Assembly (NCBI GenBank): GCA_022829145.1
Contig: CM040745.1
Location: 14,557,501 to 14,621,500 of the forward strand
DNA: 64,000 nt
Direction of reading: 5' to 3'
DNA from: Albula goreensis
Lineage: Eukaryota; Chordata; Actinopteri; Albuliformes; Albulidae
Shown here piece after piece: positions 1-14,800 of the stretch. Under the pieces are notes generated by a model that saw only the letters and a list, made by a program, of their open reading frames with translations, made no database searches and was not told the origin of the DNA. Positions within the stretch are counted from its first letter, which is position 1, and each line of letters starts with the position of its first letter. The position numbers were made by a program, and so were the translations under genes.

Positions 1-559
1 GATGATTACACAAGAAATTTTCCGTTAGGGTCCACACATTGTAAAATTAGAAGAAATATTCTGCTGTAGGTTCAACTGAACACTGAATTGTTTTAACTGA
101 GCATTACAGTTGAAAACCCTGGGTCTTACAGTACACAAACAGTTACAAACAGTGGGTTGGCAAGGGTGTTATTCTATTCTGTGGTTCACAAGACTGGCAA
201 CATGGATCGGAAGGGTTTTAATTAGGCTACTTTCACATTATTCTCTGCTCTTTCTGTTTTGGTTTATGTGGTTACATTAAAAAAATGTTAATTACTGCTT
301 TTCCGTAAAAAAAGACATAAGGAAATTGTAACTGACAACGCACAAACTTGATTGTATTGAAAGTATACACAAACATCTTTGACTGTGGCCCATATTATAA
401 GAAGAGGGCTACATATTTCACAGATTTCTCTCAGAACACCACCGCCTGCACTCCCACCCACAAGACAAGCTTTCTGTGAACTGCTCAGTTTGTTTGAAGA
501 ACACAACGTGCAGCTTTTCTAAATAGCTTCATTCAGAAAGCCTACAGAGGAACAGGCAT

Positions 560-980
560 TACCAACTGGAGGGAAAAAAGCAAAAGACATCCCACAATCC
601 ACTAATACCCCTGTGCATTATCGCTCCAATCCCTTCAGCCTGCAACAGTGCGCCGACAGCCATTACTGTGTGCTCTTTGATGAAAATAATCACAGCCCCA
701 CCGTCGCTATTCAGCAGAGAGACCCTGATGAATGTGTAAATCTCGAGAGCTGTGCGAACGTGTGGTGCTAGCCCCGCGGTGTCTTTGTTGGGGTAACGCT
801 GGAGGGTTTGAGGCGGCTGGCGCCCCCCCGGCGCGGTGATGTTCGACGCAGAGACAGCGGAGGGGTGAGAGCAGCTTACAGTGTTATCTGGCAGCGCGGA
901 CACAGGGAACGCATCCCTAAATCCTCAGAAAACACTGAGGGCTGATTTTGGCAAGCGGGAGGTTTTGTCACGAACCTGCA
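560..980. promoter_or_regulatory. CpG-rich island with an open frame; candidate conserved non-coding element or cryptic exon
   Basis: By hand count about 18-19 CpGs fall between 755 and 970, far above the surrounding intron. The left half (600-740) has low-complexity-free, AT-balanced sequence with motifs such as GAAAATAATCA. A 114-codon minus-strand open frame (903-559) spans the block on the gene's own strand. I recognise no domain in it. Alternatives: enhancer, alternative promoter, or unrecognised exon. Confidence 0.3.
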
Positions 981-3900
981 GGCAGGGAAGGAAAAAAAGA
1001 GAGGGACTGATCTGTACTTCAGAGAGAGAGACACAAATGCCTATGGGGTGTTTTTATTCTGACTTTCAGAGAGAGAAAAACAAACCTCAACAAAAGGCAA
1101 AACCACTTAACATCTTTTCTCACGAAAGTGCATGTGGTCCCGTTCTGCAGTGTCTTAAACAGAGGGCAGTGTCAATTAAAAGCTCCGCTGCCTTCATGGC
1201 ATTATGTGGCTGTGCTGTCGCGGTTCCGTGATGCCTAAAATGTCATCTCTCTCTCCTCTGCCAAGATTTTTATCAAACCACTGACTGCAAAGACCATCGC
1301 ACTGCAAACGAGTGGTTTTCAGAGGTCGTGGGGGTCGGTGTGCGTTGCAGTCATTCTGCTGTAGCGTTTATGAAACAAAGAAAGGTTTGAAAAATCCACC
1401 TTAACAGTGCAGCAGGCCTAAATTTGAGCTGTGGGGCTGTGTTTTTCACTGCATTCCTTCATTCTCAGAAAACTGACCAACATCTTTGTTATAGCAGTGA
1501 AAGAATGCTGATGACACACATGTGTGACTGACATTTCTTTGGCTGGGAGCCGCCATGATGCGTCAGACCTACTGATACATAAGAAAAATGATTGCACAAA
1601 TCTGTGCAGCTTCACACCAGGGTCAATACGTGCCACTACAGTTCTGAACAGGTGTGAGGTCCTTCTGTAATCATGAGATTCCAATCAATTTAAACAATAA
1701 AAACTGTAAGGGCACCCAAGGCTCTCATCCCCAGGGGGAGCGATACATTTACAATTATTATGCAACGCTGCATTAACAAAACAAATTTGTTTATTATTTT
1801 TTCCTGGAAGTTTCTGGAAGCACCCTAGGTGCCTTTAAGGAAGTAATACTCAGGGGACAGCATGCGGCACGCATCTGGTGTAAAAGCACACGCTTCTTCT
1901 GCTGGGGCTGTTGTTGACACAGAACATGCTGTACTAATTCTGAACCCTATGTGCTAGAGCTACGTAATCCTAAACATTACCATGTGTCAGAGGAGAGAAA
2001 AGGACCTTAACCAAAGTAAACAGGGCTACTGGATCAAAAACCCTGTCACTGACAAGCAGATAAAATAGCATGCTGTCGACCAAGCAAGCTTTCTCTGCGT
2101 CGCTGTGCCTGCTTATTGATTCGCTGTTTTATTGATCTATTTTACATTAATTATTTATGCAAGCCCACACATTTTGTAGGAATGAAATAAATGCAGACAA
2201 AGGGGTTATGTCTCCTTTGCTTAAAGATCAGAGGATCACTGGAGCACTGAACTGGTGTGATTCTCCTAAATCTCTTTTGCATGTTCTGAGTATTGGGGTG
2301 CACTCCGGCATCAGTGCAGGCTGTGGAGGGTGAGTGCATTCTTGCTCCTGCTTGCAAAGGACCCCTTTACAGCGAGCCTGGTGGCTTCTGAAACACACTC
2401 TGAAGGCTGTGACGTCACCTGAGTCATGCCACAGACTGCGCCGTCCCTCAGGGCCGCTTTAACTGACAGATGCGCTTTCAATGTCCGAGAAAGCTGCCGT
2501 GGCAACATTGACGCCCCCTCAGCTCCCCCTCTGACACCATTCTCCCTCACGGACACTGTTAGAGACTTCATCTCTTCCAAGCACAAGGATCCCTCCGCCA
2601 CTGCCACCTCATTCATCTCTCTTCTGTCTTCGCTCCTCTCCTCTCCCCCCGTCTGTCTCTCTCTGTTTCCATGGACCTCGCAGGAGAGGAAATTGATCGC
2701 GTTGCGTTTTTCAGCTCCTATCTTCTTGTCATTCTTTTGACATTGTCTCTTCCCATTTCATTCTCTACTTATCTCACCCCCCAACCCCGAATGATGCAAA
2801 CCTCATTTAAACGACATAACGCAAACAAATGCCGCTGAGGAGATATTCATCACTGCCTGCAGCAATTCAATGAAATCCTCCATCACTACATAAGAACTCT
2901 TTGCTGCTGTACGGTCCCATTTTCAAAACCACTGTTGGTTGCAAAAAAAAAAAAACCTGCTGAAGGTTGATTTGATTCACGCGTCCTCTTCCGAGAAGAA
3001 GCATACACACAGAGCAGTCTTCAGTGCCAAATCTGGGAAATGCCATCCCCCAATGCTGTTGCACTCTCCCCATGTTTGTTTTTAGAGTAAACTACCAGGT
3101 CTGTGAAACACCACTAATTGTGGCGTAGTTACTGTAATGTTAGCTCTCCTTCCCTGGCGTTTATCCAGTGGCTCACTGCTAGCCTCTCTTTTGTAGGGCA
3201 AATTTGGCAGCGTTCAGGATTCTCAGATTACTTACAACCTGTGTGAAAAACAAAAACAGGAAGGAAAAAGGAAAAGGAAAAAAAGCCTCGACAAAATTAA
3301 ACATCTGCAATTTGCAAAATGCTTTTGCTCTCATGAAGGGCATGTGATACTGCACTGGTGAAATTAATTGCACACTCTGAATGTATTTCAAGAGAGGTAT
3401 AGCTTCACTCTGATTGTGTCCCTATATGTATTTCAGCACCTGTACCTTTTGTATGAAACCTCACCTCCAACTGTTTTACCTACTTTACACCAGCTGGTGT
3501 AGTTCATTCAGATAAAATGCGCCTGAAAAGCAGGTTATGTTGTTTGTCACCCATAGCTCCTCATGTTACAAACACGGGCTGAACGTGGTCTTTCTGAAGG
3601 GTACAGGAAAGAACATCATCCAGGTGCTCCTTCATTTCTGCACTTTGAGAGAAGCTTTCCCCCTGAGGCCTGTGAGCCCTGTCATTACCCAGAGTTTCAG
3701 TCATTTATATGACGAACTGCTAAACTTCATCCTTTCATTAGCAAGCTGAACCAAAGTGCCTAATGCTATTATCTGAATTATCTTTATTTAAGCTACGATG
3801 CCTTACGGGGCTTATCGATATATTTTAGGTATTCAATAAAACTGATTCAATTTCCATCATTATGTAAAGCAACATAATACAGGCTTAACCACATTTGTAA

Positions 3901-6314
3901 ATTCCTATGTGATACTCTTAACATGCACTTTGTGCTGAGTGGGCCGAGTGATTCTCTGTATATACGCCTTCTGTGCCTGTGTGTAGGCACATGAGAGGCA
4001 TGTGGTCTCTGATTACTCTCCTGTCTCACTATCTGTCTGTGAGCGGGAAGCTGCCAGAAAATCCACAGGCCTCTGCAGTTCATACAAAAACAAGTAAAAC
4101 ATTGCAATTTACCAGGAAAGGAGTGTAACACTGTTATACACAAGTTGTGCTGAGCTCACAACTTTATACGCAAGTTTATGCTTCAGAAACTGGACAACTT
4201 TAGAAAGTGCTTTAGAAAGTGCTACATTTTACAAACAAAATGGACAGCTCCTAGAGGCCTATGGGTGGCTCATGCAGTAAGAAGTTTGTTCGGGGAATCA
4301 GATGAGAGCCCTGTGACTGGGTGTTCTCGTCCCACCTGAATCATTACAGGCTACGGTCAAGTCCGTATTATGCTGCCACTGCACCAGCACAGAAGGCATA
4401 CAACATTCACACAACAACCTATGAAGTAAGTATGACTTCCGGGGTGATTTTTTGGGGAGGCATCAGTGAGAAGCATCAACTGTGAACACACATAGCCCAA
4501 TTCCTTGTCGGAAAACAGGTAGGCTAAGTAAAGACTGGCGGTTGCAGAGGTCCAAAGGGAGCTACAAATAACCTGCTGATCCTTCCTCTGATCACACTGT
4601 TACAGACCATTACATACGACTACCAGGACTCAAAAGCTGGAGAGGCCTGGTAACTCTAATCTCACCTGGTTACTCCAGCTTCCTGAGGGAATGAGGGTGT
4701 GGCACATTAGCCTGTAACGCAAGGGAAATACTGCTCCTTGTGAACTTTTGTCAATTAGCACTCTCAGAATCAAGCCACTTTTTGCATTACTATAATTGTA
4801 ACACAGTTGTGTGGAAAGTCAACATACATCTTCCACATAATAGAACCACATCCTGACTGCAGTGCATGTGCAATGCAGAAAAATGTCACAAGATTGGAAT
4901 TATAACAGTGGCCTGACCTTCCATTTCTGTGTACTCCCTCTGCAACAGTACTTTATACTGTAGCCAAAAAACATTACTCTTATCAGAGCAAATACATCCA
5001 CAGATGTGGCGATTATCCCACAGACAGAGAGAAAGGAAATGAAAAAAAGAGACAAAAGTGCACAAGCTCGGTACAGCATCACTCTCTCTTCACAGTGGAT
5101 AATAAAAGATTAGTTGTTTCCCCCTACTGACACAAACTTAATTTAGCTCACGCCACAGAGTGCTCCTGGACCGTGGTGTTATTAGCCCTCACAGTGTGCG
5201 AAGAGGTCTGCTTCATAATACCACGCTGGCCACATGCCATGCCTTACAAGCCACCACAATTTCATTCATACCCATTTATGATTTTAAATACTTTAAATAA
5301 CTAGAGGCAGCTGGCAGGCCTTTTTTGCTCCCACTATAAGACACTAGAGTAAATATTTCCACATATGGGACTATGGGTATACAGTATACAGGTGGGTGAA
5401 ACAGCACAGAGAGGAGGGACACTGATAGAACTGATAGGACTGATATGTCCAAAGCAAACATTTTGAGCCACTGTAATATGTTATGCGTAATATGTGAATC
5501 TGGAATGAACCCCTTGATTTTTTCGATGTACCAAGTTTTAATAAAACTGTTTCATATGCTGAATGAAATACTTTCCAGATTTTAAATTTTAATTCTGCCA
5601 TGCAAAACTATTCTTTTTAGATCATTCAGAATTCATGAAAATAGCTCATTGGAAATGTAAATCAGCAACTTTTATTAAGGATACCAATAATTCTGCAGTT
5701 GACTCAGTACTTTAGAATAATAAATAGTAAGAATAGTACAAATAAAGGTAAATTACTCAAAAGAAGCCCTTTAAGCTGCACAGCATACTGCCACAGCACC
5801 AGGACATATGTAAACCCAATGAGTGTGTCCCAAAAGACTTAATGCAGCACACAGCTGTTACATCCTGATTAAAAACAAGAACTGCCTCTAATTCTCACTC
5901 TCACTCTGTCTCTCTGCTAAAAAATGGAGGTAGTGGGAACGCTTTCCCCATTTACACGCATACATCACTGGTTTGGCTGTATTCTGCCGCCACATGCTAG
6001 AATGCACAGATCCAGTGTCCAGGTTTGCTCTTTATTTACATTTGCTCTTTGAATGTTGCTCACACTTCCCTTTGTCCGCTCTTCTCCGTTTGGTTGTGTT
6101 AAATGCAGTATCCCAGGGCCAAAAGGATAAGACATTCTCATTTATTTTCATATAAATGGGTCTCACGTCAATGAGCAAAATTCTACTTTTATTACAGAGC
6201 TGGCAAAGTCCCTCCTTGGGCTGTTTGCATGGAAATTGCCAGGGGCTGTAATGAATACAGATGGCCTCCTCTGTCACCACTACTCCACTTTGCACAGCAT
6301 TTACTACCATGGCA
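981..6314. other. Intron, no recognisable gene
   Basis: I see only short random frames here. A pyrimidine-rich run (about 2620-2665) and a purine-rich run (about 3250-3290) are simple-sequence drift. AAAGTGCTTTAGAAAGTGCT near 4195-4220 is a small direct duplication. No transposon family is recognised. Confidence 0.5.
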
Positions 6315-6403
6315 AGTAAGGTTTACTCTCATTTGCAGTAAAGTCTCTCTCATCACCAGTAAGATGTACTCTAATCTGCAATAAAGTATACTATCATCTA
6401 TAG
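6315..6403 (+). repeat. Short degenerate minisatellite, ~22-bp unit, four copies
   Basis: Four head-to-tail units follow the pattern AGTAARGTNTACTCTCATCTGC, with lengths 22, 21, 22 and about 25. Divergence between units indicates an old array. No coding or regulatory role is visible. Confidence 0.6.
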
Positions 6404-8479
6404 CAGGGACTGAAATTAAAAGGGGCTCAGGGCAAAAATGTCCATGAAATATCATTAAATGCCCTCATAAATGACTGGTTTACTCAATTCAGGCTTGTGT
6501 AGCTGGACACAACCTCCTGGCTCTCCCTTTTTCTCCTGCACACAATGTTTTTTTTTTCTACCTCAGTCAGAGTTTGTCACAGCTAGCAAGCCTCAGTGGA
6601 AAAAGGAACTATGGGTGCAATCAGATGAAGCGACCAAAAAGCCAAAAAGGTGAGGCGCATTGCAGGGGCACCACCAAGAATCCTGAACCCAAGATTCCTG
6701 GCCCCTGCTACCATATTCTGGATATTAATGGCACATTTTTGGATCCCCTTCCCAGTCTAAGCCCCCTGAATCACTCAAGGCTTTCACCCCTTTATAGTGT
6801 CTGTGCTCTCAGGCATGGAATAATGGTCCATATGGTTTACAGTAACATGAATAATTTTCATTCAGAAACACTTAAGTGACATTAGCTACACATTAAATAG
6901 CTGTCAGAAGTTAACAATCAACATATCAATTACAGCTACTCATTATTAACAGTTTGATGGTCAAAAAGAAAGCCTTCCATCAGTGCTTTAGAAACAACTG
7001 TAGCTCCTTCACATCTTAATACAAATAGACACTATATTGCCATAAACCCTATTTTGTATGCTGCATACTAATGTTGCTTAAGGGTTTGTTTACAGACAAC
7101 CCCCTAGAAAGAACTTTGAAAGCAAAATTTCAAAGACTTTTCAAATCACATTTGGTCAGAAGTCCACAAATGAAATGGTTGTAGCCAAGTTTGTTAAAGC
7201 AGCACAACTCCAGGAACACTGAATTTCCTCTCTGCTTGATCAACTGCATATTTTTGGTTTAAATTTTCCATCAAATGTGTGTGTATGTGCAGCTCATGTT
7301 CATTTTAATCAATACCAATGGGGAAATGATGCTTGAGAACACATAATTGACTTAATATAGATGAGGATTCAGTGTATGGGAAATAGGGAGTGCATTTCAC
7401 CATTTGACTATTTTTGATAAACAGTGAAGTGCATGTGCTACCTCACTTAAAATGATAAAATTATAAGCTTTCAGGTGGGAGGCCCAGCTAGAGTACTGCT
7501 TCTAGCTGCAGGAATTTAATCTTGACAATACCAGTGATGACCATGGAAGGGGTGTCTACAGGACCTTAAATTTTCTGTGAGGGGGGGACTGAGAGAGGGT
7601 AACCACTGTCTCTTAGCACACTTTAATCTGCTCTAAGGTCAACCTGTGGTCATATACTACATAGTACAAACAAACATTCAGGAAAATGCACGCTTCTGTA
7701 TGTGCACTTCAAATCTGACAGAAGAGGTTTTAAGCAGAAGTGTTTCTGAGGAGACACAATTACAATTGGGAATTTACAAAATTTTGGATTTAAAAAGGAT
7801 AAACATTTCTTAAAATAAAAGGTTATGTCAGCAAAGGAGTGATATACAAAGAACATTAAGTGTTGCTATTTTTGTTCAGAGAAGACATTTTGTAATTGCA
7901 TGCTTTAGAGAATCAAACTCCAGGTCCCTATATTTGTATGCCAAATGCTATGTTTCTGGTTATAAAAACGGTACAAATGTATCACAACCCTTTATTTTCA
8001 GAGAAGATGTCTCCATTTAGAGCAATTTATAATTATTATTCAAATGTATACAGTTTACATTGTGCAGTCTGGGTATACTACACTACAGTTAAGCATCCTC
8101 TCGCCCAAGGGAGAAGCGACGTCGTCACTTGGGACTGAAATTCTGCTTTTGTCTCTGTTCTATTGATCTTGCTAATGTGTGCAAAAGTAAATGTGCAAGC
8201 TCCACTTCTACTATAGCTGGGAATATGCCCATCAGTCTGGATCTGTGTGCACTAGTACACATTGCTGTCCCAGCACATTGAGTACATGGGCTTGGCTAGC
8301 ATCTCTGTATGCTCACAGTGCACCCACAGTAGAGCCTGGAGCAAGTGTCTCTATGTGGTGTGCGTTGGAATGCCCGCCAGGATGTCAGAGGGTAGCTCTT
8401 GCCAGTGCGCCATGCCGGCTTTCCCTCTGGATGCTCAATCACCCATCTAAGATTTGAGAGCCACCCTCTCCATAGTAAT
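6404..8479. other. Intron, no recognisable gene
   Basis: AT-leaning unique-looking sequence with short frames only. I recognise no repeat family, RNA gene or regulatory block. Confidence 0.4.
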
Positions 8480-8890
8480 GCAAACTCTAACCTCTGATTA
8501 ACGCTCATGCCTGATTAAAGCGCCTGCCCATGACAAATGTGGGAAGCGGTAATTAGCGAGCATGACACACTCAGGCGGCCGACGTGCGAGGAGCAGGCCT
8601 CCGCGTTCGCCAAGCCAGCAGTGCGCTGTGCCGCTTATTTCATCGGTGGAAAATGATCAATCAGAATATTCATTTCCATGCTTCAGACTCCCCCTTGCTC
8701 CAGCGCTAAGAAATATCTGCATACAGAGGATATCCATTTCATTGATTTACAGCAACAACCCAGGGTGTTTTGTTAAGGGCGTTTGAGTATTTCACAGTTC
8801 AGACGCCCATTACAAAAGGCTGATTGCTACAACCTTGGGAGTTAATAAGCGTGAGGGTGCTGTCACGCTTCTCATTTGGGAGGGAATGGA
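8480..8890. promoter_or_regulatory. Candidate enhancer / conserved non-coding element with CpG-rich core
   Basis: About 14 CpGs lie in roughly 150 bases (8500-8655) by hand count. Homeodomain-type sites cluster around them: TGATTAA at 8495 and 8512, GGTAATTAGCG around 8550, ATGATCAATCA at 8653-8663, and ATGCAAA (POU-like) at 8478. CpG retention beside AT-rich homeobox sites is typical of developmental enhancers in vertebrate introns. Conservation itself cannot be seen from one genome. Confidence 0.35.
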
Positions 8891-11800
8891 AGTGGAATTA
8901 ATGTGGCTTTGAACGCTCCTCTACTTTTTCATTTGTCTGTTATAGTACTCATGCCATTTCGTTTTTGTTTTTTCATCACAGTACTACAACACTAGATAAG
9001 AAGCTGCAAAGCCAAAAACTACAAGGGTGAGTAATGCGTTCTCCACAGGATGCAGCAAAACTTACACAGTTCTCCTGCAAAGCCTTAACATTATGATGAC
9101 ATCACAAAAAAATATGTATGAGTGATGCCATTTGTTGCTGCATCCAGTAAAAATTGGCCATTGGCTGGATTCCCCGTGTGGAAAATGGTCAAGCACTCCA
9201 GCTCCACCCTTGCCAGGAATGTACTTTAGCTGTAGCGGCAAAGGAGGACTCTGGAATTTACTGAGCAATGAAAGAGCCCTGGAAGGCTCCATTGACAGGA
9301 TAAAGCTCAGGTCAGATGTCAAAGGTTGAGCCCAGGAGGCTGACACCACACAATGTCCCTGGCGTGGGACTCCATCCAGTTTCTATCTGACTTTCTGACC
9401 TTTTCTAACCCTGGAGAAAACCTATTCTCTCAAATTAATTGATTTCTTCACCAAACAAATGCTTTCATATACATAGAAGGACCTTCTTAATAGTTGATGG
9501 ATGCAAAATCCATCAAGTATTTAAAAATAGATTTTAGATTAAAAAAGATGAAATGATTAAATTCAGCAACACCCACAACTTGTATAATCTTTTGATATTG
9601 TATCTATTCCCCAATATGTACTCTAAATATAGTAAATATGACGTTTTTGTGTTAGTTAATGTGCTTTACAAGAAAACAAAGAATACACTGTGCGAATATA
9701 CATATTCATTAAGTTTAATTTACATCTCAATTTACTGAAGTTGTGCTGGGATGATGGCTCATCACAAGACGGCAGGCATGCTTTGGCAAGAGTGGCCTTC
9801 TGGGAAAAAAAGTAAGCCTCATTTGAAATTGAATGTAGATCTCTTACCTGACGGCAGGATCAAAGCCACCAGAAGCAGCACAGCAGCAGCAGCAGGGGGA
9901 AAGAGCAGAGGAAAAAAGATAATTAATACATGCTCTCTGAAAAGAGAACGCTGGGCGATAAAGGCTATTTGTGTGAGTTTAGGGGAGGAGCCAAAAATGG
10001 GCACAGACTGAGGCACAGACAGTCAAAGACAAAGCACAGCTTGGCCCATAAGGAAATGAAACCAATTCAGCAAATGTAGACTCCTCAAGTTAATGTCTCT
10101 TCAGCTTCTCCCTCCGCACTCAGAAGAGACAGACATGGTACTTGACAGAGTGACAACTTGACCTCCACACAAATAAATCAATCTCACAGCAAATTCAGGC
10201 TGGTGAAGTGATAAGCCCCTCGCCAAACATGTGACACTTAACCTTTTTAGTGCTCACAACAGCCTGAAGGTCAGGATCCAGTAAGGAAAGTCTGCTGGTT
10301 TTAATGAATCCATCTGACTTTGGGATGCAAGATGTGACTGGGGGGAAACATCATGTTCTCTTTGCCCTTGCTTAGCATCTCCACCACAACAACCATGACT
10401 GACTGATGAGAGCTGAAAAGGGCGGTGTCAGAAGCCCTTATGTTTCTGACAATGATGTGCCCCCACTGCACCTGAAAAAACCCCTCCACAGACAACCAGC
10501 AAATCTTGTGACTGCATTTTGACCTCTTAAACTAGGTTTAATCTTTTTGTTCTTGTAAAAGGCTGTTTAATAATATCTCCATACCTCGGACATTCCCACA
10601 CTTCCTCAGAAATCCCCCTTATGTTATTAATACAAATGTGATGTGTTAGTTTGGAAGATTTAAAGGTTTTAATTAAAGGCTCTGTGCTTTATATCAATGA
10701 CCATGGCTGGCACTCCCAGCTTGTTTCCACCTCCTCTGCGCTCTGCAGCTTCTGCCTGCGAGCTGCAGCCACTGCTCTGCCACCGAATACTGCTCAGTAC
10801 AGAGTGTACTGCAGAAACAGGGCTGCTCACTGCAGCACCCAATATCAGTACCACTGGCCACCTCACGGAGGAAGGGGGATCACGTGCTCCCCCTGAACTG
10901 CTAATTAAACACTGCACAGGCAGCTGAACTGCTTGGTCCTCTGAACTGACACCCACAGACAGGATAATACATGGGAGGAAAACAGAAAGCAGAGCAGAGT
11001 GCACTGAGATGAGGAAGCTGGGAAGCAGCATGGGGCTGCTGAAGACGAGCCAAAGCCTTCAGGCACCACATTCCTGCCTTCGTATCCATTTTATTGCTTA
11101 AATGTGTTAAAACTCCTTCTTCTGACAGTAGGGTTTAAATCAGTGCATCATGCTTCTCCATGCTCCACCACTCAGAAAACATACTGATGAACTGACACTG
11201 CTTTTCTCATAAGGTAGATATTAAATGGATGTGAGAAAAACAATACACAATATAAACATCAGATACTCCTGCAGAACAGAGTTCGCCAGGCATTTCAGAT
11301 TGCTGTGCACATGTGGGAAGGGGGCAGTGAAATTGCTTGTTTTCTTTGAAAATTAAAAAATGTTTCTCTTAATATGTTGTCCTTAACATTGTTAGCTGTG
11401 CAAAGTCCGTTTTAAAAACAGCGGCCCAACAAAATAAAAGAGACGCACAGCAGCAATTGTTGACACTGAGATCATGACAGTGAAGTTCCATCACACCACT
11501 CACCCCACCCCCATCTCCCCACCATCTGCATATCACTACATCCCAGAAAAGAGGGAGTCCAGTATGGATGCCATGAGCTCTCTCGACAGAATGCCGGCCC
11601 AGTAGGGCCTGTTTCCCAGAAGGCCTTACTCTCAGGCAAGGTTATACTCCTAGAATGCAGCACTGCTATTGCAGAGATGGATGAGATATTTCCTGAGGGG
11701 ATTTGGCTGTGGCTTGCTGTGCATTGGCGTCAGTGGCGGCCCGTTCACTTCCTCAGAACCTCTCCTCATCCTGGCTTGACCGTATGGATGGCCTGGAGGA

Positions 11801-14800
11801 ATGAAATGACAGCTGGAGAACATCAACCATTTGTTGGGGGTGCTGGCTAAGGGATAACCCTGGCACGAGAGCTGAGGTAACGCTGAGGGAGAGACGTGAG
11901 AGACAGTGATTCATCGCTCCAGTGCTGTGATCCAGAAACCCACTCGTTCACTGAGGTTTCCCTCTCTTACAACTGCACTCACCAAGTCTGAAACCTTGAC
12001 TGCAGTGAGACCATGACTGCTACTGAACTGTGCTCACGCTGAGCTGTGAATGATAAAATTTCCCTGATTAAATCAGTGCTTCTGCAGCTGCTATTAAAAA
12101 GAACTTCAGCCCCTTGGCCTGTTAACGCTCAAAGTATCACATGTGCCTAAACCTGAAGTCTGTCTGAAACGGTATCGGTAGTGGATATTCAGTAGTGGAT
12201 ATTATCTACTGTGACAACTGAGGCACACTTAAAAATACTGGAGAACCTCAGCGATGAGCTTGTCTGGAAGAAAGTCCTACGGCGGGAAATGACAAGCACT
12301 CATCCAACTTTAGCCTTTTCCCTCTCAGCACTCACAGCTCAGTCAAACGGACATCTGTGTGCTGTTTTCAGACTGTGATCCCCTCACAAGGCTCAGTGTG
12401 GTGATGTGCTGCTACCTGTGCCTGTTTAAGCACACAGAGGACAGAGAGCAGCTAAATGGCTTAACACTGCCCATCTGCAGAATAACACAACCTCATAACC
12501 CAACAAATACCAATATAATGCACAGTGACTGCAGGGAGTTTGGCTACATCCAGTCCATTTCAGAATCATACATGAACACGGCAGGTTTATTAGGCCCTTT
12601 GGAGTTTGTGCCCAGCTCTCTGTGTAGCTATGGTCTGACATCACCCCCTGGTGCTCCACACCTGGTTAAATGTGGATTCCACGGCTATTAGGTCACATAG
12701 TGCACCACAAGAACTAAGTGCACCACAAGAACACATGAAACATGCTTCTTCATGGACCCCGCATGGCAAGGCTGACCACAACCTTATGTGTAATGTAAGG
12801 GATCTATCCATTGCCTGGAATCACCACAGTCCTCATTCCAAACATGATGCAGAGACACTGATCGTCAGAGCCTGCTGGACAACAGTCTGGGTGCTGAAAC
12901 CACCACACATCTGCTGGATATCCCACAGGGGTGGGTGACCCCAAATATTTTACTGCAGGGGAGGAGCAGCAAGGAAAAAAAATTACTAGTGAGGGAACGT
13001 TACATTTCTGGAAAGGAACAGGGAAGTCCATGTTAACGACCTTTAACGGCAGAGAGGGGAGTATTCGATCACATCGTGGAGAATGAACTGCAGAACCAAG
13101 GCTAGGGTACGGAACCCCTGAGACGCTGCACGGCTGCATATGACTCCATTTTTCATATATGTGCGTCTGGAGTCTTGGGAACCGGAGGCCTACATGTTTT
13201 CCTCTCCTTCCCCCAGCTCCCTCTTTCCCACCCTCCCTGCCTCTACTTCCTCTGGTCTGCAATGAATTGGGAGTGAGATGCATGAGAGGCAATTGCTCCA
13301 GTGTAGAGTACCCCCATTCATTGCCGTGCGCTCAAAAAATGCAGACGGCATGTGCACATGGGTGTGACTCTCCAGCAGCGTTAGCTCCTGGCTGTGAAAA
13401 AGGCTCAGGGTGTGGCTATATGCACAGACTAAAGAGCTGATCCAGGTGTTCTGGTCCCCTTGGCTGTGTAGGGTGGCATTCTCTGCATGTCAATCACAGG
13501 ACCTACGGTAAAAGGTGCAATGTGGCTCTCAGTCTGCATCCTCAAAATTAATTTTATCACCACAAAGAGAGAATTCTCAAAAGACAAAAAATTATCCATC
13601 ACAATACAATGTCATACACAACTTTATTACACATACTATAGAAAAGCAATACAATACTATGCTTACTACAGATGTTCTCACACCCTTATCTTTGCAGGAT
13701 ACTGCTGCCGTAGAACAGTCTGCTAAGCTAATGTTAAATAGGTCTACAAGGTTTGCTGCTCACTGGGAATAAATATTCAGTGTGGTTTCGGAATATTTGT
13801 CTGCATAGAGACTGTTAATTACATGTAAATGTATGCATGGTTGTGGGGAAAAAAGTAAAGACGACCCTGCCTCTAGCTTTGCTGGTACAGTGAAACCATG
13901 ACAACTGCCCTCACACAGGGACAACTTTCATTGGCTGCAACTGTAACTCTTCTCTGTCAGCTGATAGAGCTCAGAAAAGCCAGAAGGCCAAAAAATGAAA
14001 CAAAAAAAGCCTGTTACAATGTCCTTCCAGGCTCTATCTGTGCAAATACAGAAAAACCCCTCTTGCTTTCAAACAGAAAAGACAAGTGAAACAAAGCCAC
14101 AGTATAGCTAAATTTATAGTTTAGCCTCAGGCAGAGGATGTTCAAACTCTGAAAGTTCCAAAGCTTTCAGTTAAATGTGATAAAGTTAAATAGGATGTTC
14201 TTATGAGGTAGCGACCAGCAATCCATTAACCATTTTGTTGTTCCCTTGAATAGTTCTAAGACATGTCACTTTCTGTAATTATGAAACTATGTAGCATTTT
14301 TACTCCTGTAATGGCATATTGGTTTAATACTGAAGCTTCTAAATTTGAAATTGATACAGCATAATTAGTATGTTATTTCTAAGTTTGCACTCATTAAATT
14401 GACCAGTGTCAGTTCCATATATCTTGAGGTTTTACTGTACTCTAGAAAATAAAGTCAGGCAGCTGCAAACTAGCAGACATTCTACCTCTCATTCTAATAC
14501 TCATACTATTCTTGAATGTTGTTAGACATCCAAACTGAGCTAAGATGCATAGTTCAGTACAATTTCAAGTAGTACAACAGATGGTCAGAATTACTGGTTA
14601 GTAGACTACAGCTCATAACCATTAGACGCAGTAGAGTAAGGAAGAAAAAGGAAAGATCAGTGTGGCCTTTCCAGGCCAGACTCACACAGCCTGGTGGTTC
14701 TCCTGCAGGAGAGACAGACCCACCATGTGCTCCCCATGCAGTCTGAGGCCTTTTGCTTGCTTTTCACCTGAGGGACCCCTAACTCTCTGTCACTGACTGG

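Noticed and set aside
12699-12732. 18-bp tandem duplication as a regulatory repeat
   Set aside because: Only two copies of a short word, with no other structure around it.
12804-13292. 162-codon minus-strand open frame
   Set aside because: No domain; part of it translates a pyrimidine/purine tract, giving a Gly/Arg/Glu-rich run. No splice or conservation evidence. Chance in 64 kb.
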